A stretch of 9,588 nucleotides of DNA from an uncultured Coprococcus sp. (lineage in GTDB: Bacteria; Bacillota; Clostridia; Lachnospirales; Lachnospiraceae). The notes under the pieces were generated by a model that was not told the origin of the DNA, ran no database searches, and worked only from the letters and a program-made list of their open reading frames with translations. Location: assembly GCA_934247115.1 (NCBI GenBank), contig CAKQIY010000058.1:1-9588 (forward strand). Reading direction: 5' to 3'. This document shows, one piece after another, positions 5,842 to 9,588 of this stretch; the stretch's first letter is position 1, and each line of letters begins with the position of its first letter. The position numbers and the translations under genes are program-made.

Positions 5842-5883
5842 AAAAGTGTGATTATTTTCACATAATTATCAATAAAAGTGTGA
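5842..5883 (+). repeat. 42-bp direct repeat, copy 2
   Basis: Second copy of the repeat at 5771-5812, with two differences. Its terminal TGTGA (5879-5883) runs directly into the ribosome binding site GAGGAGGA of the ATPase gene, so the repeat covers the start point, leader and the edge of the translation start region. Confidence 0.9.
5847..5862. promoter_or_regulatory. TGTGA-N6-TCACA operator-like palindrome, site 2
   Basis: TGTGATTATTTTCACA, with the same half-sites and spacing as site 1. It covers the predicted start point of the plus-strand promoter, the classical place for repressor binding. In RNA it could also form a small hairpin at the very 5' end of the ATPase transcript. Confidence 0.65.
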
Positions 5884-5895
5884 GGAGGATGTTAC

Positions 5896-7248
5896 ATGGA
5901 ACGTTTTATTATAAAAAAATTATTAGAATGGAAGAATTCTCCATATCGCAAGCCTTTGATTCTAAAAGGTGTCCGTCAGGTCGGCAAGACATGGGTTTTG
6001 AAAGAATTTGGCAGACGCTATTATGAGAACACTGCCTATTTTAACTTTGATGAGAATGAGGACTATAAACAGTTCTTTGAAACTACAAAAGATGTTGACC
6101 GTATTTTACAGAATCTTATGCTGGCAAGTGGTCAGAAGATAGTACCAGAAAAAACACTCATTATATTCGACGAAGTCCAGGATTGTCCGAAGGTCATCAA
6201 TTCCATGAAATATTTTTGTGAGAATGCTCCACAGTATCACATTGCTTGTGCCGGATCGTTGCTTGGCATTGCCCTGGCAAGACCATCTTCATTCCCTGTA
6301 GGCAAAGTAAATTTCATGCAGATCGATCCAATGACATTTTCAGAGTTTATCATTGCCAATGGTGATGAAAATCTTGCAGACTACCTGGAAACTGTAAATG
6401 ATATCGAACCAATTCCAGATGCCTTCTTTAACCCTTTGTATGAGAAACTGAAAATGTATTATGTCACCGGAGGTATGCCAGAATCAGTCCTGATGTGGAC
6501 ACAGGCCCGTGATGTAAGCGCTATGCAGGAGTCACTATCTGCTATTATCAGTGCATATGAACGCGACTTTGCAAAACACCCAGACATCAAAGAATTTCCA
6601 AAAATTTCTATGGTCTGGAGATCTATCCCTTCACAGCTTGCCAGAGAGAACAAAAAATTTATCTACAAAGTAGTAAAAGAAGGTGCAAGAGCCAGAGAAT
6701 ATGAAGATGCTCTTCAGTGGCTGGTGGATGCACGGCTGGTACACAAAGTTTACCGAAGTTCCGCGCCAGGACTTCCTTTGTCTGCCTATGACGATCTCTC
6801 GGCCTTCAAAATATATTTGGTAGATGTCGGTCTGCTACGTCGTCTGGCACAGTTAGCACCAACTGCATTCGGCGAAGGCAATCGACTATTCACTGAGTTT
6901 AAGGGGGCTTTAACAGAGAATTATGTACTTCAAACCTTGATAACACAATTCGAAGTCTTTCCGCGCTATTGGACGCAGACTAATCCTCCCTATGAGGTCG
7001 ATTTCCTGATTCAACGTGAAAATGATATTTTCCCTGTTGAAGTCAAATCCGAGGCAAACACAACGAGCAAAAGCCTCAAAAAGTTTAAAGAGCTATTCCC
7101 GGACAAAGTCAAGCTCCGCATACGATATTCTTTGGATAATCTAAGGCTGGACGATGATATGCTAAACATCCCATTATTCATGGCTGACCAGACAGACCGG
7201 CTGATAGGACTGGCTTTGGAACAGCGCAGCCGAAATTCTAACGAATAA
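5896..7248 (+). CDS. DUF4143-type ATPase (AAA_14 with PD-(D/E)XK-like C-terminus)
   Basis: A 450-residue cytosolic protein. The N-terminal P-loop ATPase domain has Walker A GVRQVGKT (25-32), Walker B LIIFDEVQD (88-96) and the family motif CAGSLLGIAL (118-127). A linker/helical part contains YYVTGGMPESV (188-198) and YLVDVGLLRRLA (307-318), both typical of this family. The C-terminal DUF4143 region has ENYV (341-344), YEVDFLI (366-372) and FPVEVKSE (379-386); E341, D369, E382 and K384 fit a PD-(D/E)XK-like pattern, so nuclease or DNA-binding ability is possible. Such ATPases are common and often multi-copy in anaerobes, but their cellular role is poorly defined. Length is normal and the gene looks intact. 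The start is set by GAGGAGGA 7 nt upstream. It has its own promoter in an operator-rich region shared with the divergent 171-aa gene. No clear plus-strand terminator follows; the next gene is convergent. Confidence 0.92.
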   Translation: MERFIIKKLLEWKNSPYRKPLILKGVRQVGKTWVLKEFGRRYYENTAYFNFDENEDYKQFFETTKDVDRILQNLMLASGQKIVPEKTLIIFDEVQDCPKVINSMKYFCENAPQYHIACAGSLLGIALARPSSFPVGKVNFMQIDPMTFSEFIIANGDENLADYLETVNDIEPIPDAFFNPLYEKLKMYYVTGGMPESVLMWTQARDVSAMQESLSAIISAYERDFAKHPDIKEFPKISMVWRSIPSQLARENKKFIYKVVKEGARAREYEDALQWLVDARLVHKVYRSSAPGLPLSAYDDLSAFKIYLVDVGLLRRLAQLAPTAFGEGNRLFTEFKGALTENYVLQTLITQFEVFPRYWTQTNPPYEVDFLIQRENDIFPVEVKSEANTTSKSLKKFKELFPDKVKLRIRYSLDNLRLDDDMLNIPLFMADQTDRLIGLALEQRSRNSNE

Positions 7249-7296
7249 AAATATAAATGCGGTAAACATAAATGTCAGGCACAAATAAACACAACC

Positions 7297-7327
7297 AAAA
7301 AGGGCAGGCACTCCAATGTGCCCGCCC
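7297..7327 (-). terminator. Rho-independent terminator of the lipoprotein gene
   Basis: On the minus strand the stem GGGC/GCCC, one mismatch, then GGCAC/GTGCC (7302-7311 with 7318-7327) has a 6-nt loop and is followed directly by TTTTT (7301-7297). It lies 40 nt past the lipoprotein stop. On the plus strand no U tract follows, so it should act in the minus direction only. It resembles the hairpin after lysC. Confidence 0.88.
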
Positions 7328-7366
7328 CTCTGGTATGCAGTCTTCACCACATGATCTAATAATAAA

Positions 7367-7708
7367 CTATTCTGAAATTTGTTCCTTAACCTGAGCAACC
7401 CACTCATCAACCGTACCATACCAGTCGATCATTTCCTGAAGCTTTTCTTCCTCAACATCATCATCGCTCTCTAAGATCTGTTTATGCTCATTGAGCACAC
7501 CGGCCATGTCGACCATTGTATCAACCAAATCCTGATCATAAGCCTGTGGATTTTCGTTGATAATGTTTGCAACCTCGTTAAAAGATGTACTTGTCTTATT
7601 GAACGCATCAATAGCAGGCTGCTTATCTGCACCGCCGCACGCCACCAGCGACATTCCCATCATCATGGTCATTATGAGAACCATCAGTTTTTTCATTGTC
7701 TTTTTCAT
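7367..7708 (-). CDS. Small secreted lipoprotein of unknown function
   Basis: A 113-residue precursor. It has a basic N-terminus (MKKTMKK), a Met/Leu-rich hydrophobic stretch (8-22) and a lipobox LVAC (21-24) with Cys24 as the lipidation site, followed by GG. It should therefore be exported by Sec, lipidated and anchored on the outer face of the membrane. The mature part, about 90 residues, is acidic and appears almost entirely helical, with no recognised domain. GAGGAGG at 7717-7723, 8 nt before ATG, fixes the start. It follows the histidine kinase gene by 117 nt on the same strand with no clear terminator between them, so it may be an extra member of that operon or have its own promoter. A role in sensing or as a target of the two-component system is conjecture from position only. 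Confidence 0.85.
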   Translation of the reverse strand: MKKTMKKLMVLIMTMMMGMSLVACGGADKQPAIDAFNKTSTSFNEVANIINENPQAYDQDLVDTMVDMAGVLNEHKQILESDDDVEEEKLQEMIDWYGTVDEWVAQVKEQISE

Positions 7709-7727
7709 AATAATTTCCTCCTCTTTA

Positions 7728-7773
7728 TTGCAATCACATAATCTGAGTATATTTTATTATGTATTTGCAATCA
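7728..7773 (+). repeat. Paired TTGCAATCA direct repeat upstream of the lipoprotein gene
   Basis: TTGCAATCA occurs at 7728-7736 and 7765-7773. Between them ACATAAT (7736-7742) and ATTATGT (7756-7762) form an inverted repeat. The block covers the expected promoter area of the lipoprotein gene, where only imperfect -10 boxes (for example TATACT on the minus strand) are seen. It may be an operator, but it is short and AT-rich. Confidence 0.35.
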
Positions 7774-7825
7774 GTGAGGTCTAAATGCACGAATCGTACC
7801 AAAAATGTATTGAATCGACACTCTT

Positions 7826-9097
7826 TTACAATGACAGTCTGAGCGTAAACTTGCCATTCTTTTCCGCAAAGCTGAAAACCCCGCCGTAACGCTGCACGAT
7901 CGCACATATGCTCCGAACACCTATACCATGTCCTTCCATATCAGACACAGGTATTCCATTTTGAAACTTTATGGGAGCTTTGCAGTCATTTACCACCTGT
8001 AAAAAAAGGTGTTTATTTCTTTCATAAAAATTCACATCAATCTCGCATGATCTTCCCTCTGCAGCCAAAAGCACACATGCATGCAGGGCATTTTCCAAAG
8101 CATTAGATAAGAGCACACACAGATCACTTTCCGACACAGTAAGATCTGCGGGAATTGCACATTGTATCTTTATTTCAATTTCTTTCTTCCTGGCTCTCCC
8201 CACAAATGAAGATAGGATCAGATTCACTGCCTCATTTTCACAGTATATTTGGACCTTCTGTGCCTCGATCTCCTTACAGATTCCCGATATATAAGCCTGC
8301 GCCTGTTCAGCTTCACCATTTTCTATGCATGTAGACACATACTGCAGGTGGTGACGCATATCATGGCGATACTGCCTGGTCAATGTCTGCGACTCACGCA
8401 GACTGCTGATTTCCCTCACCGCCTGACTTAACTGCAGATCCAGATTATTCCGGATCAGCTTCATTTCATTCTGCATCTGTTCCTTTTTGGAGTTATATAA
8501 GAGAAAGGCCAGATATGCAACACAGCATACAAAAGGCATAAATTCCGCTACAACGTAACTGCCACTCAAAAGAAGGTTCGTATACACTATTGTAAAATAA
8601 TCAAAAACATAATAAAGTGCCGGTATGATTCCAAACTGCCATTGCTCCCTGAGACTTTTATCTGACAATCCTCTGACGGCAGGGGACACAAAGCGAAGCA
8701 GAAGCAGCAATGCAGGGATTGTAACCACAAGCTCTGTAATATCCTGCATCATCTGACTTCCCGAAAATGCAGCAACTGTAGCAAGTGCAACCCATCTTCT
8801 AAGTTCGCAGCACAAGTATGCCGCCTGTACAGAAAAAACAGACCACAGCAATTTTCCCGTCAACATCCAAAGTACAATGACAAGTGGAAGATGCACTGCC
8901 AACGGATAAATATGTCTTACAAAATCAGCGCCCTTGCTGAAATATAATATGCTCTGTATCAGCGGAAGTAAAACCATGCATCCTAAGAAAATGAGTTTTC
9001 TTTTCCTGGTGGACAGCGCATTACAAAAAGACGCTGATAATATTCCTCCAAAAAAGCTGACAGCTATATTGTTAAGAAGCGAAATATATATGCTCAT
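7826..9097 (-). CDS. Membrane sensor histidine kinase, GHKL/AgrC-like
   Basis: A 423-residue protein. The N-terminal half (about 5-200) is a multi-pass membrane domain with roughly six hydrophobic segments, as in peptide-sensing AgrC-type kinases. A coiled-coil-like linker (about 203-236) leads to the phosphoacceptor motif RQYRHDMRHH (241-250, His245), as in the HPK10 class. The ATPase domain has an N box LSNALENALHA (330-340; N332, N336) and a G box GHGIGVRS (389-396). It should sense a signal at the membrane and phosphorylate the LytTR regulator encoded just upstream, whose stop overlaps this start as ATGA, showing translational coupling. The ligand is unknown. No AgrB/AgrD-like genes are in the window, though they could lie beyond its right edge. 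Confidence 0.93.
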   Translation of the reverse strand: MSIYISLLNNIAVSFFGGILSASFCNALSTRKRKLIFLGCMVLLPLIQSILYFSKGADFVRHIYPLAVHLPLVIVLWMLTGKLLWSVFSVQAAYLCCELRRWVALATVAAFSGSQMMQDITELVVTIPALLLLLRFVSPAVRGLSDKSLREQWQFGIIPALYYVFDYFTIVYTNLLLSGSYVVAEFMPFVCCVAYLAFLLYNSKKEQMQNEMKLIRNNLDLQLSQAVREISSLRESQTLTRQYRHDMRHHLQYVSTCIENGEAEQAQAYISGICKEIEAQKVQIYCENEAVNLILSSFVGRARKKEIEIKIQCAIPADLTVSESDLCVLLSNALENALHACVLLAAEGRSCEIDVNFYERNKHLFLQVVNDCKAPIKFQNGIPVSDMEGHGIGVRSICAIVQRYGGVFSFAEKNGKFTLRLSL

Positions 9098-9588
9098 ATC
9101 ATTACCTGCCTGTTCTGGAACGCATATTCAAGGAATGCATCCTTTACTTCATTGTATTTTCCTCGTGGAATCGGTATTTCATCAAGACAGGACATGGTAA
9201 TCCCCCTAAATGTTATGTTTTGCACATATTCCAGATTTACCAGATAAGAACGGTGGGGTCTGTGAAAAAAAGGATACGTGGAAAGCTGCTTTACAAGCTC
9301 ATCCATGCTGCCGGCGCTTTCCAGTACTTTTCCTGTATTCAGATGAAATATAAGAGTGCGATGAATGACTTCGCAATATTCCAGGGTTTTTATATCTATA
9401 CGGGTGATTCCACTCTTACATCGCAGAATGAGGCTGGTCTCCGCCTCCTTTTTACAGGCTGCAAGCACAGAATCAAGCAAACGGAAAAAGCTCTCTGCCC
9501 AGATGGGCTTTAATTGATAATAGTATGCACCTATAACATAAGACTGCACCGCAAACTCAGAGGACGAAGTGACAAATATGATCTTGAC
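9094..9588 (-). CDS. LytTR-family response regulator (5' end beyond the window)
   Basis: The reading frame is open to the window edge, giving 164 visible residues. They begin inside a receiver domain: VKIIFVTSSSEFAVQSYVIGAYYYQLKP includes the conserved Thr/Ser after the fourth strand and the Lys of the LKP motif. The phosphoacceptor Asp lies outside the window. The C-terminal LytTR DNA-binding domain spans roughly visible residues 54-155, with FHRPHRSYLVNLEYVQNI as its hallmark. A GTG at 9549 could be mistaken for the start, but the receiver sequence continues upstream of it. The stop overlaps the kinase start by ATGA. It probably activates or represses target promoters carrying paired LytTR sites; no target was identified. 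Confidence 0.93.
   Translation of the reverse strand, partial: VKIIFVTSSSEFAVQSYVIGAYYYQLKPIWAESFFRLLDSVLAACKKEAETSLILRCKSGITRIDIKTLEYCEVIHRTLIFHLNTGKVLESAGSMDELVKQLSTYPFFHRPHRSYLVNLEYVQNITFRGITMSCLDEIPIPRGKYNEVKDAFLEYAFQNRQVMI

Noticed and set aside
5771..5883. Short CRISPR array (two 42-bp repeats with one 29-bp spacer)
   Set aside because: Only two copies, both overlapping promoter elements and internally palindromic as operators; no cas genes. Better explained as a duplicated regulatory unit.
7249..7330. Terminator for the DUF4143 ATPase on the plus strand
   Set aside because: The only hairpin (7302-7327) has no U tract on this strand; it serves the convergent lipoprotein gene.
9094..9549. 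Complete 151-aa LytTR protein starting at GTG 9549
   Set aside because: The same frame continues to the window edge and encodes clear receiver-domain sequence (VKIIFVTSSSEF), so the gene is truncated by the window, not short.

Overview
The window looks like chromosomal DNA of an anaerobic gut-type Firmicute, most likely Lachnospiraceae (Roseburia/Agathobacter/Lachnospira-like). The grounds are strong AGGAGG-type ribosome binding sites, moderate-to-low GC, a clostridial-type monofunctional aspartokinase, an AgrC/AgrA-like kinase-regulator pair, and a MoxR ATPase next to a DUF2201-type VWA protein. This is judged from sequence character alone; no database was searched.

Left part (1-1871, minus strand): a 19-codon remnant resembling the N-terminus of low-molecular-weight tyrosine phosphatases, a GC-rich hairpin, then lysC (aspartokinase, first step of the Lys/Thr/Met pathway). 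lysC has a long leader of about 190 nt that can fold extensively but does not look like a lysine riboswitch.

Centre-left (1872-4807, minus): a two-gene operon with its own good promoter. A MoxR-type AAA+ ATPase is followed by a 615-residue protein with a VWA-like C-terminal domain. The latter carries two tandem copies of a metallopeptidase-like domain: the first has lost the catalytic Glu (HNLLH) and the second keeps it (HEYLH). MoxR/VWA pairs generally act as ATP-driven remodelling modules; the substrate here is unknown.

Centre (4888-7260): an accessory-looking, more AT-rich segment. Two tightly linked genes of unknown function (171 and 69 aa, minus strand) are divergent from a DUF4143-type ATPase (450 aa, plus strand) with a PD-(D/E)XK-like C-terminus. 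The roughly 210-bp divergent region is densely patterned. It has a 25-bp-arm dyad over the minus promoter, a duplicated 42-bp direct repeat, two perfect TGTGA-N6-TCACA palindromes, further TGTGA/TCACA half-sites, and a near-consensus sigma-A promoter on each strand. It is the most striking non-coding feature in the window and probably a dedicated operator system.

Right part (7297-9588, minus): a LytTR response regulator (cut by the window end), a membrane GHKL histidine kinase overlapping it by ATGA, and a small lipoprotein ending in a strong terminator. The terminator hairpin is similar in sequence to the one after lysC, suggesting a shared intergenic hairpin family.
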